Shown: positions 1 through 8,937, counted from the first letter of the stretch. The stretch: DNA of 42,477 nucleotides from Synechococcus sp. AG-670-F04 (GCA_003211515.1 QCSN01000015.1:1-42477); one strand, 5' to 3'. Notes: generated from the letters alone by a model not told the origin. Made by a program: numbers and translations.

Positions 1-2
1 AA

Positions 3-200
3 ATCAAGCTCGCCTATGCGAAAGGCGTTCGTGCAACGTTGTGCGACCTACATCTGAATGACGTAATTTCAACGGACATGGTCCAAGCTTTTCAGAAGAA
101 TTATGAGATTTCCGTGTCCAATCCCGAAAATATAAGGCAAGCAGCCAAAAACTTCGGGGAAATAGAAGTGTTCAAAGACTGCCCACTGCTTCGCTATTGA
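3..200 (+). CDS. C-terminal end of an unrecognised protein (cut by window edge)
   Basis: An open frame enters from the left edge and runs 65 codons to TGA at 198-200, ending in LLRY. Composition looks protein-like (balanced charged and hydrophobic residues, two cysteines), but only the tail is visible and I do not recognise a family. The start and any domain lie outside the window. The following 286 bases hold no clear gene. Confidence 0.55.
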   Translation: MKLAYAKGVRATLCDLHLNDVISTDMVQAFQKNYEISVSNPENIRQAAKNFGEIEVFKDCPLLRY

Positions 201-486
201 CTCCGTTTCAGCGTAATCTGCCATTAAAAGCATTATCTACAAGAGACCATATATCAGTAGACAAGGAGTATACTTTCTCGCTTGATTCTTTCTCTGGCGA
301 ATAGCTCGATAATGAGCGAAATCTTGCTCTTTCACAACTAAAGCGACAATTGAGACAACTGTATTGTTACGGGGGTTTGACAAGCGATATAGGACAAGTC
401 AATCCTGAGAAAACACTAATCAACCTAATGACCACAAGTAAAATTAATATACAATTTTTTAAGAGCTTTGTGCTTGGATAGTGTAT

Positions 487-696
487 TCAATCTTTGTTCC
501 GTTTCCTGAGTCGACGAATAATCTTTCTCAGTCGTTTGATTTGCTTATCTCGATTCGTATTGATGGGGAGTGGGCCTAAACGGCCAAATGGTCCCATTTG
601 ATCAGGCGGAACAGGCGTCATTAGGACCCTTGGGTCAAACTCTTTTGAACCAGAAATAGTTTCGAGTTCTTGCGGTGAGAGTTGGAAATCAATCAT
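487..696 (-). CDS. Small basic protein with leader-like N-terminus, unknown
   Basis: A 69-residue ORF. The first 20 residues contain LSPQELETISGS, which resembles the end of a double-glycine leader but lacks the Gly-Gly pair. The middle is rich in proline and methionine. The C-terminus is a strongly basic stretch (RLRKIIRRLRKRNK) that could bind nucleic acid. No clear Shine-Dalgarno site precedes the ATG. It could be a small orphan gene or a chance ORF, and I assign no function. Confidence 0.4.
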   Translation of the reverse strand: MIDFQLSPQELETISGSKEFDPRVLMTPVPPDQMGPFGRLGPLPINTNRDKQIKRLRKIIRRLRKRNKD

Positions 697-817
697 TCAA
701 ACGATGTGGCTCGATTCACTCTCAACCACCAAAAATACAAATGACGTTTTTGCGGTCAAATCTGAGAGTGATTTCAGTCAAAAGCAGTTTCGCCTGACCC
801 ATCAGGGCGTGGCAAAG

Positions 818-982
818 CTAAACGTTTTCTTCTTCTTCAGTTCTCCTTCTGATCTCGTAGTAAAGCTGTCTCAACTTCTCAACATTTTGAGTGTGCTCAC
901 CGGAGCTCCAATGCTGGGGATGATCTACGCGAGCTTGAAGCTCAGCGATTTGATTGATGAGTTCTCGCGTTGGAACCTCACT
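818..982 (-). pseudogene. Start-less small ORF with convincing protein sequence
   Basis: On the minus strand the frame from 982 to the TAG at 818-820 encodes 54 residues including ELINQIAELQARVDHPQHW and a charged helical end (RRRTEEEENV). It looks much more like protein than the longer plus-strand ORF over the same bases. The frame has no ATG, GTG or TTG near its head, and a TGA lies immediately upstream at 983-985. An ATG at 995 in another frame reads five codons and stops at AAG-TGA. So the gene has lost its start, needs a frameshift, or uses a rare start codon. Confidence 0.4.
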
Positions 983-1254
983 TCAGAAGACCCATTAAGT
1001 GTGGCCTAACTGCAATCAAACAAGATTCAATCTTAAGAATCTAATCGGTAAGAAATTACGTTTTGAATTTTCATTTGGTAAAAATACTTACATCTAATTA
1101 GTCACAGTCATCAAAGAAAACTGCTGCTTGCTGCCCTTACTGCTAGACAAATGAAAAGTAAACTCTAGTGTTTGTAGACTATGTACCAAGCTTTGACCCA
1201 CAAGTTCATCGAATCATTCTCAATGAATTAATGAGCATGACTTCTGTCAATTGA

Positions 1255-1338
1255 TGCGGATGGGGAGACTTGAACTCCCACGATGTTGCCACCACTAGTA
1301 CCTGAAACTAGCGCGTCTACCAATTCCGCCACATCCGC
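1255..1338 (-). tRNA. tRNA-Leu (anticodon CAG)
   Basis: The reverse complement folds as a class II tRNA of 84 bases. The acceptor pairs GCGGATG with CATCCGC, with discriminator A. There is a D-arm with GGTAGAC, an anticodon loop TTCAGGT (CAG, leucine), a long variable arm as expected for leucine, and a T-arm containing GTTCAAGTC. CCA is not encoded. Confidence 0.95.
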
Positions 1339-1428
1339 TGGCGTTGGTCGTCAAACGACCCGGGAACATTACGGCATCACCGTCAAGGCCTTCTTGAAAG
1401 GCTTTTGTCAAGCCAGTTTGAACGCCGG

Positions 1429-1440
1429 CCGTCTAGACGG
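1429..1440. promoter_or_regulatory. 12-bp perfect palindrome upstream of murA
   Basis: CCGTCTAGACGG is a perfect palindrome about 50 bases before the murA start, in the only gap between the tRNA-Leu gene and murA. Its position suits an operator, but no known regulator site is recognised. Confidence 0.3.
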
Positions 1441-1489
1441 TCTCATCCTGACTTGTCAAGATGCTGTCGAAAAGCGGAAGTAGCTAGAA

Positions 1490-2791
1490 ATGATGGTGAC
1501 GGCCACTGCGTCTCAGGGGGGTCTCAAGTCGCATCTCTCAATAGATGGTGGTGTCGGTTTAAGCGGTGTAATGACCGTGAGTGGAGCTAAAAATTCAGCT
1601 CTTGTGCTGATGACAGCTGCTCTCTTAACCAATGAAACAGTTGAACTGTGCAACGTTCCCGACCTAACTGATATTCAGGGGATGGGCGCGATCCTCGAAG
1701 CACTTGGTGTTTCAGTTGTCCGTTCCCCAAACAGTCTGAAACTGACAGCAACACATCTCAAATCCTCTGAGCCTCCATACGAGTTAGTCAACTGTCTTCG
1801 GGCCAGCTTCTTCAGCATTGGTTCGCTTCTTGGCCGTTTGGGCCACGCCAGGGTGCCGTTACCCGGTGGATGCCGCATCGGGGCCCGTCCTGTTGTGGAA
1901 CATATCCGTGGACTCAAGGCCATGGGTGCCGTCGTCAATGTCAACCACGGTCTCGTAACAGCCGCACTCCCCGGTGGTCTGAAGCGCCTTAAGGGAGCCT
2001 CAATCGTTCTGGATTGCCCGAGTGTTGGTGCCACCGAAACCCTCTTGATGGCAGCAGTTTTGGCTGATGGAACATCAACCATCGAAAACGCGGCCAAAGA
2101 ACCTGAAGTTCAGGACCTCGCCAACCTGCTGAATTGCATGGGAGCAAAGGTGAGTGGTGCTGGTGGTCCCGTCATCACTGTTGAAGGAGTGGAGCGCCTG
2201 CATGGATGTTCCGCCTATTCGGTCATCCCCGATCGCATCGAAGCCGGCACTTTTCTGATGGCCGCCGCGATCACCCGATCAACGTTGAGAGTTGAGCCCG
2301 TCGTGCCGGAGCACCTCAATTCCGTTCTCCAGAAGCTTCGTGACTGCGGCTGTCAACTTGAGATCGACAGCGTGGGCATCACAATCAGGCCCGGTGAAAT
2401 CAAGGCAGTCGATGTGATCACCCAGCCTTTTCCTGGTTTTCCAACGGACCTCCAGGCCCCATTCATGGCCTTGATGGCAACAGCGCAGGGAACAAGTGTG
2501 ATTGCTGAAAAGATCTATGAAAACCGAATGCAACACGTAGCCGAGCTTCAACGCATGGGTGCGTCGATTCGTATCGAAGGCAGCACCGGCATCGTTGAAG
2601 GGGTGCCTCGTCTCAGTGGTGCACCAGTCACCGGGAGTGATCTCAGAGCCTCTGCTGCCATGGTGCTAGCAGCCCTTGCTGCCGACGGGACAACGCAGGT
2701 CTCCGGTCTTGAACATCTCGATCGCGGCTATGCAGATATCGAGGCCAAGCTCAATCAGGTTGGCGCAAGCGTCCGTCGACAGCAAAGCTGA
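1490..2791 (+). CDS. murA: UDP-N-acetylglucosamine 1-carboxyvinyltransferase MurA
   Basis: Catalyses the first committed step of peptidoglycan synthesis in the cytoplasm, transferring enolpyruvate from PEP to UDP-GlcNAc. The 433-residue length is typical. Near the start VSGAKNSAL matches the conserved substrate-binding segment. PGGCRIGARP carries the active-site cysteine that PEP and fosfomycin modify, and the C-terminal SDLRASAAM segment is also family-typical. Two ATG codons lie in tandem at 1490 and 1493, and either may be used. It stands alone, between two tRNA-Leu genes. Confidence 0.96.
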   Translation: MMVTATASQGGLKSHLSIDGGVGLSGVMTVSGAKNSALVLMTAALLTNETVELCNVPDLTDIQGMGAILEALGVSVVRSPNSLKLTATHLKSSEPPYELVNCLRASFFSIGSLLGRLGHARVPLPGGCRIGARPVVEHIRGLKAMGAVVNVNHGLVTAALPGGLKRLKGASIVLDCPSVGATETLLMAAVLADGTSTIENAAKEPEVQDLANLLNCMGAKVSGAGGPVITVEGVERLHGCSAYSVIPDRIEAGTFLMAAAITRSTLRVEPVVPEHLNSVLQKLRDCGCQLEIDSVGITIRPGEIKAVDVITQPFPGFPTDLQAPFMALMATAQGTSVIAEKIYENRMQHVAELQRMGASIRIEGSTGIVEGVPRLSGAPVTGSDLRASAAMVLAALAADGTTQVSGLEHLDRGYADIEAKLNQVGASVRRQQS

Positions 2792-2825
2792 ACACTGACC
2801 CTCGGGTTCCTAGAATCCCGATCAT

Positions 2826-2907
2826 GGGAGCGTGCCGGAATTGGTAGACGGACTCGACTCAAAATCGAGCGCCTTCGGGCATGTGGGTTCAAGTCCCACC
2901 GCTCCCA
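2826..2907 (+). tRNA. tRNA-Leu (anticodon CAA)
   Basis: An 82-base class II tRNA. The acceptor GGGAGCG pairs with CGCTCCC, the D-arm has TTGGTAGAC, and the anticodon stem CTCGA/TCGAG closes a loop CTCAAAA (CAA). A long variable arm and a T-arm GTGGGTTCAAGTCCCAC follow. No CCA is encoded. The argD start codon lies only 8 bases after its 3' end. Confidence 0.96.
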
Positions 2908-2915
2908 CTGCAGTC

Positions 2916-4103
2916 ATGAACACCTACAACCGTTTTCCGCTCACATTGGTGCGCGGAAAAGGTTGCTGGGTTTGGGACCAATCAGGAAAGCAATACCTCG
3001 ACGCAGTCGCCGGCATCGCCACTTGCACCCTTGGCCACAGCGACCCAGCGATGCGACGCGCGTTGAAGCAGCAGCTCAGTCGTCTGCAGCATGTCTCAAA
3101 CCTGTATCGCATCCCAGAGCAGGAAGCGCTGGCCCGGTGGATTGTTGATCACAGTTGTGGACACAGTGTTTTCTTCTGTAATTCAGGTGCCGAGGCCAAC
3201 GAGGCGGCCATCAAGCTGGCCCGCAAACATGGCCACCGGCGACGGGGAATTGAACGGCCCGTGATCCTTTCGGCTGCAGCAAGTTTTCACGGGCGCACCC
3301 TTGCAGCAGTGACGGCAACTGGTCAGCCGAAATATCACTCAGGTTTTGAACCCGTTGTTGAGGGCTTTGATTATTTTCCGTTCAACGAAGCTGACGCCTT
3401 CGAAGCACTGCTGAATCGCCACGAAAGCCAAGGACCGGCAGTCGCCGCAGTTCTGATTGAACCCTTACAGGGCGAGGGAGGGGTCAATCCTGGAGACCCG
3501 AGCTTTTTTCAACGACTCCGCTCCCTCTGCTCGGAACGGAACATCCTCCTGATTCTTGACGAAGTGCAGGTGGGTATGGGTCGCAGCGGAATGCGATGGG
3601 GTTATGAACAGCTGGGGATCGAGCCGGATGCCTTCACTCTGGCGAAAGGTCTGGGTGGGGGGCATGCGATCGGAGCCCTGGTGGTTCAGGATCATGCCGA
3701 TGTCTTTGAGCCAGGTGATCACGCCAGCACGTTTGGAGGGAACCCATTTGCCTGCCGTGCCGGTCTGACCGTGGCACAGGAAATCGATCGGCGAAACCTG
3801 ATGCGCAACGTGCAGAAACGGGGTGACCAGCTCCGTGAAGGACTCGAAAAACTGGTGGAAGCTTTCCCAGGGCAATTTCAATGCGTTCGTGGCTGGGGAC
3901 TGCTGCAGGGCGTGGTGATGCAGCCGGATTGCAACATCACCGCACCACAACTGGCCGCTGCAGCGCTGAACGATCGGTTGCTGTTGGTGGCGGCGGGGCC
4001 GACGGTTTTGCGCATGGTGCCCCCCCTGTCAATCAGCGCCCGCGAGATTCGCCAGCTGCTGCGGCGTCTTGAGGCCACATGCCGGACGACTTTTCAGATC
4101 TGA
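2916..4103 (+). CDS. argD: Acetylornithine aminotransferase ArgD
   Basis: PLP-dependent transamination of N-acetylglutamate semialdehyde in arginine synthesis. The 395-residue product shows the class III fold signatures: FFCNSGAEANEAAIKLAR near residue 95, LILDEVQVGMGRSG for the PLP-contacting aspartate, and TLAKGLGGG with the Schiff-base lysine. A longer in-frame ORF begins inside the tRNA-Leu gene (2832), so the ATG at 2916 is the sensible start. It follows the tRNA by 8 bases with no room for its own promoter, so it is probably transcribed through the tRNA. It overlaps folC by 25 bases. Confidence 0.95.
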   Translation: MNTYNRFPLTLVRGKGCWVWDQSGKQYLDAVAGIATCTLGHSDPAMRRALKQQLSRLQHVSNLYRIPEQEALARWIVDHSCGHSVFFCNSGAEANEAAIKLARKHGHRRRGIERPVILSAAASFHGRTLAAVTATGQPKYHSGFEPVVEGFDYFPFNEADAFEALLNRHESQGPAVAAVLIEPLQGEGGVNPGDPSFFQRLRSLCSERNILLILDEVQVGMGRSGMRWGYEQLGIEPDAFTLAKGLGGGHAIGALVVQDHADVFEPGDHASTFGGNPFACRAGLTVAQEIDRRNLMRNVQKRGDQLREGLEKLVEAFPGQFQCVRGWGLLQGVVMQPDCNITAPQLAAAALNDRLLLVAAGPTVLRMVPPLSISAREIRQLLRRLEATCRTTFQI

Positions 4104-5299
4104 TTCCCCGTTTCGATCTGCGGGGCATGGATCTGCAGCTGGATCGCATGCGGCATGCCCTGGATGAGCTCGGTTTCCCCTGTGCAGATGTACCAGCGAT
4201 TCAGGTCGCCGGCACCAACGGCAAAGGCTCGATCGCGGCTTTTCTCTCCAGTGCACTGCAGCGGGCAGGCATCAAAACGGGGCTCACCACGTCACCCCAT
4301 CTGGTGAATTGGTGCGAGCGCATTCGCGTCGACGGGGGGATGATTGCTGAAGCAGAACTGCGCTCTCGGCTCGTTGCACAGCGAAAGATCTGCGAGCGGA
4401 ACAAGCTCACCCCCTTTGAGCAGCTTCTTGCCGTCGCCTTTGAATACTTCGCCTCCAATCAGGTGGATGTGCTGGTGCTGGAGGTTGGTCTGGGTGGACG
4501 CCTGGATGCCACCACCGCTCACCCCAAGCGTCCGGTGATCGCCATGGCGTCGATCGGCATGGATCACTGTGAGCATCTGGGCCACACCCTGCGGGCGATT
4601 GCAACGGAAAAAGCCGCCGTGATCTCCCCAGGAGCCACAGTGGTCAGCGCCTACCAAGATCCTGCGGTGGCCGAGGTTCTCGAGGCAGCCTGCCGGCAGC
4701 AACAGGCCCGTCTTGCCTGGGTTGAACCATTGGGGTGCGAATGGAATCTGGGTTTGAAAGGCGTGATGCAACGCAGCAACGCCGCCGTTGCCCTTGGAGC
4801 TCTCCATGCTCTCGATGGCCTCGGGTGGCCGGTGCCGGAAGCCGCAATCCGAACAGGCTTTGCTGAAACCCGATGGTGCGGGCGACTTCAGACTGTTCAC
4901 TGGAAAAGCCTGCCGCTGCGAATTGACGGCGCCCACAATCCAGCCGCGGCCGTGCAGCTGGCCCTAGAACGGCAGAGCTGGCCGGGCGAACAGCTAGGTG
5001 TGTGCTGGATCCTTGGAATTCAGGCCCACAAACAGGCGATCGCCATGCTGCAAAGCCTGATCAAACCAGCGGATCAGATCTGGATCGTGCCTGTGCCGGG
5101 CCACAGCAGCTGGGATCGCGCCACGCTTGTTGAGCAGGAGGAATCCTGGGGCGAGCAAATGCACCAAAGCTCTAGCAGCGAAGCCGCTCTGGAGACAATC
5201 CGCGCACAGGGACCATGGCCTGATCCCTTTCCCATCCTTGCGGGATCGCTTTATCTGATCGGTGATCTATTCAGTCGCTGCCTTGTGACGGCAGAGTGA
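4079..5299 (+). CDS. folC: Bifunctional folylpolyglutamate / dihydrofolate synthase FolC
   Basis: A Mur-ligase-family enzyme that adds glutamate to dihydropteroate or folates, using ATP. The N-terminus carries the family P-loop GTNGKGSIAAF at about residues 43-53. The TSPHLVNWCERI segment and VLEVGLGGRLDATT follow, and IDGAHNPAA marks the C-terminal domain. Length (406) is normal. The start overlaps the end of argD and the stop overlaps the next start (TGATG), so argD, folC and the pentapeptide gene probably form one transcript. Confidence 0.95.
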   Translation: MPDDFSDLIPRFDLRGMDLQLDRMRHALDELGFPCADVPAIQVAGTNGKGSIAAFLSSALQRAGIKTGLTTSPHLVNWCERIRVDGGMIAEAELRSRLVAQRKICERNKLTPFEQLLAVAFEYFASNQVDVLVLEVGLGGRLDATTAHPKRPVIAMASIGMDHCEHLGHTLRAIATEKAAVISPGATVVSAYQDPAVAEVLEAACRQQQARLAWVEPLGCEWNLGLKGVMQRSNAAVALGALHALDGLGWPVPEAAIRTGFAETRWCGRLQTVHWKSLPLRIDGAHNPAAAVQLALERQSWPGEQLGVCWILGIQAHKQAIAMLQSLIKPADQIWIVPVPGHSSWDRATLVEQEESWGEQMHQSSSSEAALETIRAQGPWPDPFPILAGSLYLIGDLFSRCLVTAE

Positions 5300-5841
5300 T
5301 GCGGATCGTTCCCCACACCATGCCCATGCAGCATCTGTTGTTCTCCGTGCTGCTGGCCATTGTTTGCCTGGTGAGCCCTGCCTTTGCCCTCGATACCTCA
5401 GAGGGATTTGGACTGCAGGATCGGGCTCTATTTCAAGAAAAGGTCGATTACACCCTCACCAATCAGACCGGGACGGATTTCCATGGTCAACAACTGCAAA
5501 GCACATCTTTCGCTGGAGCCGTTGGCCGTCAGGCGGATTTCCATGGCGCCAACCTGCATGGCGCGATCATGACCCAGGGTGCTTTTTCAGAAGCGGACTT
5601 CCATGATGCCGATCTTTCCGATGCCCTAATGGATCGTGCTGATTTCGTTAAAACCGACCTTCGCAATACCATTCTCACGGGAATCATTGCCTCGGGGAGC
5701 AGCTTCACAGACGCCCTGATCGAAGGGGCTGACTTCAGCGATGCCCTCCTTGATAGAGATGATCAGCGTCGACTCTGCCGGGACGCCGATGGCATCAACC
5801 CCACCACAGGCGTCGCCACCCGGGACAGTCTTGGCTGTTAA
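5299..5841 (+). CDS. Secreted (probably thylakoid-lumen) pentapeptide-repeat protein
   Basis: 180 residues from the ATG at 5299, which shares its A with the folC stop; a GTG lies three bases earlier. Residues 10-32 form a signal peptide ending in PAFA. Degenerate pentapeptide repeats of the A(D/N)(F/L)xx type follow (ADFHG, ANLHG, ADFHD, ADLSD and others) and build a right-handed quadrilateral beta helix. The cysteine-bracketed tail LCRDADGINPTTGVATRDS is typical of cyanobacterial and chloroplast lumenal pentapeptide proteins. The precise role is unknown. It converges on the FAD oxidase gene with a 4-base overlap. Confidence 0.85.
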   Translation: MRIVPHTMPMQHLLFSVLLAIVCLVSPAFALDTSEGFGLQDRALFQEKVDYTLTNQTGTDFHGQQLQSTSFAGAVGRQADFHGANLHGAIMTQGAFSEADFHDADLSDALMDRADFVKTDLRNTILTGIIASGSSFTDALIEGADFSDALLDRDDQRRLCRDADGINPTTGVATRDSLGC

Positions 5842-7193
5842 GCAGAGCGTTCAGACCAGCCGCGAAGCTTGCCGGGATTGAGAAGACCGCGGGGGTCAAA
5901 ACGGGTTTTAGCCGCCACTTGATCACCATCCACGATTCCAAGTCCGCCATCTTCGACCGTGAGGACATGGGGATTGAAAAGCACAGCACCCGCCTCACGG
6001 CAATCCGCCATCAGCTGCTCCAAACGCTCAGGACCATCCCACCGAACCAATGGCAGGGCTGCCAAACGGAGTGCGCCCTGCTGGGAAACGGCTTCGAGGT
6101 GCCACAACAACCCATCCGTCCAACGTTGACGCAGCTTCTCCATTGCTGGCAGCTCCGGTTGCGGCAGGAGCATCTGGAGATAGGTCCAGCCTGGATCTGC
6201 TGAACGCAGGTGAAGCGTGGTGTGATTCCAGCTCAATTCCCGCAAACTTCGGCCGCTCTGGAGCTGCTCCGGGCCAAGATCATGCAGCACGGCATCAGCG
6301 GCATCAGCGAGCCGTTGCACGCTGCTGACGGCATCCGGTGCGACGAGCAGGAGAAGGCGATGGCAGTCAGCGGGAGGCCCACTCCATGGGGGCAAATGGC
6401 TCAGCATTGGACGCTCAAGCAGAGTTGCCAGGTGCAGGGAAAGAGCGGAGCGGCCAAGCCTGAGCAACAAGTCCACAGCCGCCGGCCAGCTGATGCAGTC
6501 AATGCTCAACTGATGCCAATCCTCCGCAGGCGCTGTCGCCAGCTGGAGGGCTGTAATGATTCCATTGGTGCCATAGGCGTGATTCAACGCCTCTGCTTCG
6601 CTGGCGCAGAGCGTCTCTCGTTTGGGTTCAAGTTCAACTGAAATCACCTCTAAACCCAGCAAATGGCCTGGATCCCGAAGAAAGCCCCAGCGGATTGAAC
6701 CGATTCCACCCGATCCACCAGAGACAAACCCACCGATCGACGCACTCCGCCAGGTGCTCGGGAGCAAACGCAGCTGTCGGCCATGACGTCGCAGTTCCGC
6801 ATCAAGGTCCCGCATCAGGCAACCGGGCTCCACCGTCACCACACCGGTGCTCGGATCGATACCGCGAATGCGTTGGAGAGAGCCGGTGAGCATCACAACT
6901 CCGCCGTCAAGCGGTACGCACTGGCCGTAATTGCCGGTGCCGGCACCACGAATGGTGAGAGGGATCCCGTGCTTGGCACAGGCGGCCGCCAGAAGTTGGA
7001 CGACGGATGCGTCGGCAGGACGAACGACAAGATCCGCACGACATGACTCCAGACGCTTCTCCAGCACAGGGGAATAGTCGTAGGAATCCCTGGACAACCG
7101 TTTCAGATCAGCAGACTCCCCGAACAGTTCCAGGCCCGGAATGCAGGCCAAGTCCTGCCTTAATGCTGCCAGGGAATCCGCACGGCTGCTCAT
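5838..7193 (-). CDS. FAD-binding oxidoreductase (GlcD / PCMH-type)
   Basis: 451 residues. The N-terminal half is a PCMH-type FAD domain: RPADASVVQLLAA, then PLTIRGAGTGNYGQ (pyrophosphate loop) and GGFVSGGSGGIGS. The C-terminus ends FDPRGLLNPGKL, the usual end of the GlcD/lactate-dehydrogenase-like family. Such enzymes oxidise 2-hydroxy acids such as glycolate, which would fit a photorespiring cyanobacterium, but substrate cannot be read from sequence. No iron-sulfur domain is fused. It is followed upstream on the same strand by the amidohydrolase gene. Confidence 0.85.
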   Translation of the reverse strand: MSSRADSLAALRQDLACIPGLELFGESADLKRLSRDSYDYSPVLEKRLESCRADLVVRPADASVVQLLAAACAKHGIPLTIRGAGTGNYGQCVPLDGGVVMLTGSLQRIRGIDPSTGVVTVEPGCLMRDLDAELRRHGRQLRLLPSTWRSASIGGFVSGGSGGIGSIRWGFLRDPGHLLGLEVISVELEPKRETLCASEAEALNHAYGTNGIITALQLATAPAEDWHQLSIDCISWPAAVDLLLRLGRSALSLHLATLLERPMLSHLPPWSGPPADCHRLLLLVAPDAVSSVQRLADAADAVLHDLGPEQLQSGRSLRELSWNHTTLHLRSADPGWTYLQMLLPQPELPAMEKLRQRWTDGLLWHLEAVSQQGALRLAALPLVRWDGPERLEQLMADCREAGAVLFNPHVLTVEDGGLGIVDGDQVAAKTRFDPRGLLNPGKLRGWSERSA

Positions 7194-7222
7194 GGAGACT
7201 CAATGCTGCTCTGGCAGACGGT

Positions 7223-8473
7223 CTAGCGGGTTGGCGTGGTCCAACTGTGACCTGCGATCAGGATGCTGCGGTTTGTTGGGAGCATCAGAGCTTCACTCCA
7301 GCTGCTCGCCTCAAGAATCATCAGATCAGCGGGAGCACCTTTGCGAAGTAACCCGTCCCAGCGAAGGCCCATCAACTCTGCCGCAGCTGTGGTGAAGGGA
7401 GCCAAACCAAGCCGCTGCCAGGGAGCCAGCTGTGCCAGCGGCAAGCTTTGAGCCATCAATGTGATCGGATCGAACCCACCCGCTGGATACCAGGGGTCAG
7501 CGACGTTGTCGCATCCAACGGCAACGCAGACTCCAGAGCGCTGGAGGCAACGGATCGGGGCCAACGGTCGGGTCGTTGGCGTAACTCCAGGCTGGCGTGC
7601 CAACAGCCAGGCATTGGTTAGGGGCAAAGCGACGACGCAGAGCCCTTGACCCGCCATCCGTTCACCAAGCCTTTGGCGATCGGGAACAGGAAGCAGCCCT
7701 ACACTGCTGAGGTGACTGCAGGTGATCGGAATCGATACCGACTGATCTTGGAGCGCAGCCAGCAGCTGCACGAGTCCTGCAGCAGGGTCACGATCGCTTT
7801 CATCGAGGTGAAGATCAATTCCGCAACCCAGATCCTCGGCAAGCGCGATCAACGCCCGCAACTGGTCACGCAACCTCGGCCCAGCGCTATGGGACACGGG
7901 CACCCCGCCCAACAAACCGCCAACCGATGCCACCCATCGAGCAAACTGGCACCCCTCAGACGTGCTCCAGTAATCGAGAGGAAGCAACGCCACCAGTTGG
8001 AGCTCGATGCGGTTCTGCCAGCGGTCCCGCAGCTCAAGCAGCGCATTCCAGCTGCACTCCGCACCATCACCGAGGCTGTCGACATGACTGCGCAGGGCAC
8101 GTAAACCACTGCTGCAGGCCTGCTCCAGTGCCCGCTGCCCCCGTTGCAGCACGGCTTGATGCGTTCGCGTTTGATGCTCTCGGAGGTTGGCTGCCATGGC
8201 ACCGTCGTAAGTGCCTATGCGGTTGGGGTGATCAGCCCAGCTGAAGGCCTTGTCGAGGTGAACATGGGGATCGGCAAGCCTTGGCATGATCAGCGTCTTG
8301 GGAGACGATGCGTGCTCCGGGAGTGGTTCTGGCGCATGCAAGTGGCCGTCGCTCCATCGGAGAGTCATGGGCGTAAGCCCGTCTCCATTGACCTGAGGCA
8401 GAGGACTCCCGGCTGGAATCTCCACCAGGCTGCGTGGAACCCAGGCCTCCAGTGACTGAGAAGGCTGACTCAC
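7223..8473 (-). CDS. Metal-dependent amidohydrolase, cytosine-deaminase-like
   Basis: 416 residues of the amidohydrolase superfamily. DPHVHLDKAF gives the His-x-His metal motif, DLHLDES and CSHLSS supply later histidines, and VGCDNVADPWYP carries the metal-ligand aspartate with the DPWYP segment seen in CodA. Closest resemblance is to cytosine/isoguanine deaminases, but related enzymes act on other cyclic amides. The start overlaps the end of the upstream small membrane protein by 4 bases (ATGA type), implying a shared transcript. Confidence 0.8.
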   Translation of the reverse strand: MSQPSQSLEAWVPRSLVEIPAGSPLPQVNGDGLTPMTLRWSDGHLHAPEPLPEHASSPKTLIMPRLADPHVHLDKAFSWADHPNRIGTYDGAMAANLREHQTRTHQAVLQRGQRALEQACSSGLRALRSHVDSLGDGAECSWNALLELRDRWQNRIELQLVALLPLDYWSTSEGCQFARWVASVGGLLGGVPVSHSAGPRLRDQLRALIALAEDLGCGIDLHLDESDRDPAAGLVQLLAALQDQSVSIPITCSHLSSVGLLPVPDRQRLGERMAGQGLCVVALPLTNAWLLARQPGVTPTTRPLAPIRCLQRSGVCVAVGCDNVADPWYPAGGFDPITLMAQSLPLAQLAPWQRLGLAPFTTAAAELMGLRWDGLLRKGAPADLMILEASSWSEALMLPTNRSILIAGHSWTTPTR

Positions 8474-8937
8474 TCCCGGCCACCAGCGAAAGTTTCCGAA
8501 GAGACAAGCACGAAGCGCCCTGCAACTCCCACGGTGATCACCTCAGCGCCAGGCAGCCTCAGTCCAGGCAACAGTTCCTGGCGACCAAGTCTTGTGACAT
8601 AGACACTCGCGATCACAAGGTCCCAGCGGGTGGTTAACCGACCTGCCAACTGAGCCAGGGTCTCTCTCTGGGAAGCAACCAGCGCCGGACAGTCGCGGAT
8701 CCAGAGACGCAGCACCATGGGAAGCGACTGCTTCTCGCACAGTTCCTCGGTGGTGAGCGTCACCAACTGCTCCCCGGCGTGCTCCTGGAAGTCGTCCCGA
8801 TTGGGATTCGTCCAGGCCAGGACTGCAGCGCTGCCAGCCCCGATCAAAACGGCGAGGACAGCAGCGACGGGCACCCGCCGGCGGGGGGCTCTTGGCTGCA
8901 ACGGGCTAGAAACTGGATGGATTGTTAGATTCTCCAA
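8470..8937 (-). CDS. Membrane-anchored small protein, DUF4359-like
   Basis: 155 residues. A basic stretch (PRAPRRRVP) precedes one hydrophobic helix at about 22-42 (VAAVLAVLIGAGSAAVLAW), then TNPNRDDFQEHAGEQL. The TNP-x-x-x-(Y/F) segment just after the helix resembles the cyanobacterial DUF4359 family. The rest looks like a soluble domain with two cysteines, outside the cytoplasm or in the lumen. Function unknown. It overlaps the amidohydrolase gene by 4 bases. Confidence 0.7.
   Translation of the reverse strand: MENLTIHPVSSPLQPRAPRRRVPVAAVLAVLIGAGSAAVLAWTNPNRDDFQEHAGEQLVTLTTEELCEKQSLPMVLRLWIRDCPALVASQRETLAQLAGRLTTRWDLVIASVYVTRLGRQELLPGLRLPGAEVITVGVAGRFVLVSSETFAGGRE

Noticed and set aside
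704-1009. 101-codon plus-strand ORF
   Set aside because: The minus frame over the same bases gives far more protein-like sequence. The plus frame has long hydrophobic and serine runs typical of an antisense reading.
2832-2915. Upstream extension of argD
   Set aside because: It runs through the tRNA-Leu gene, so the coding start is the ATG at 2916.
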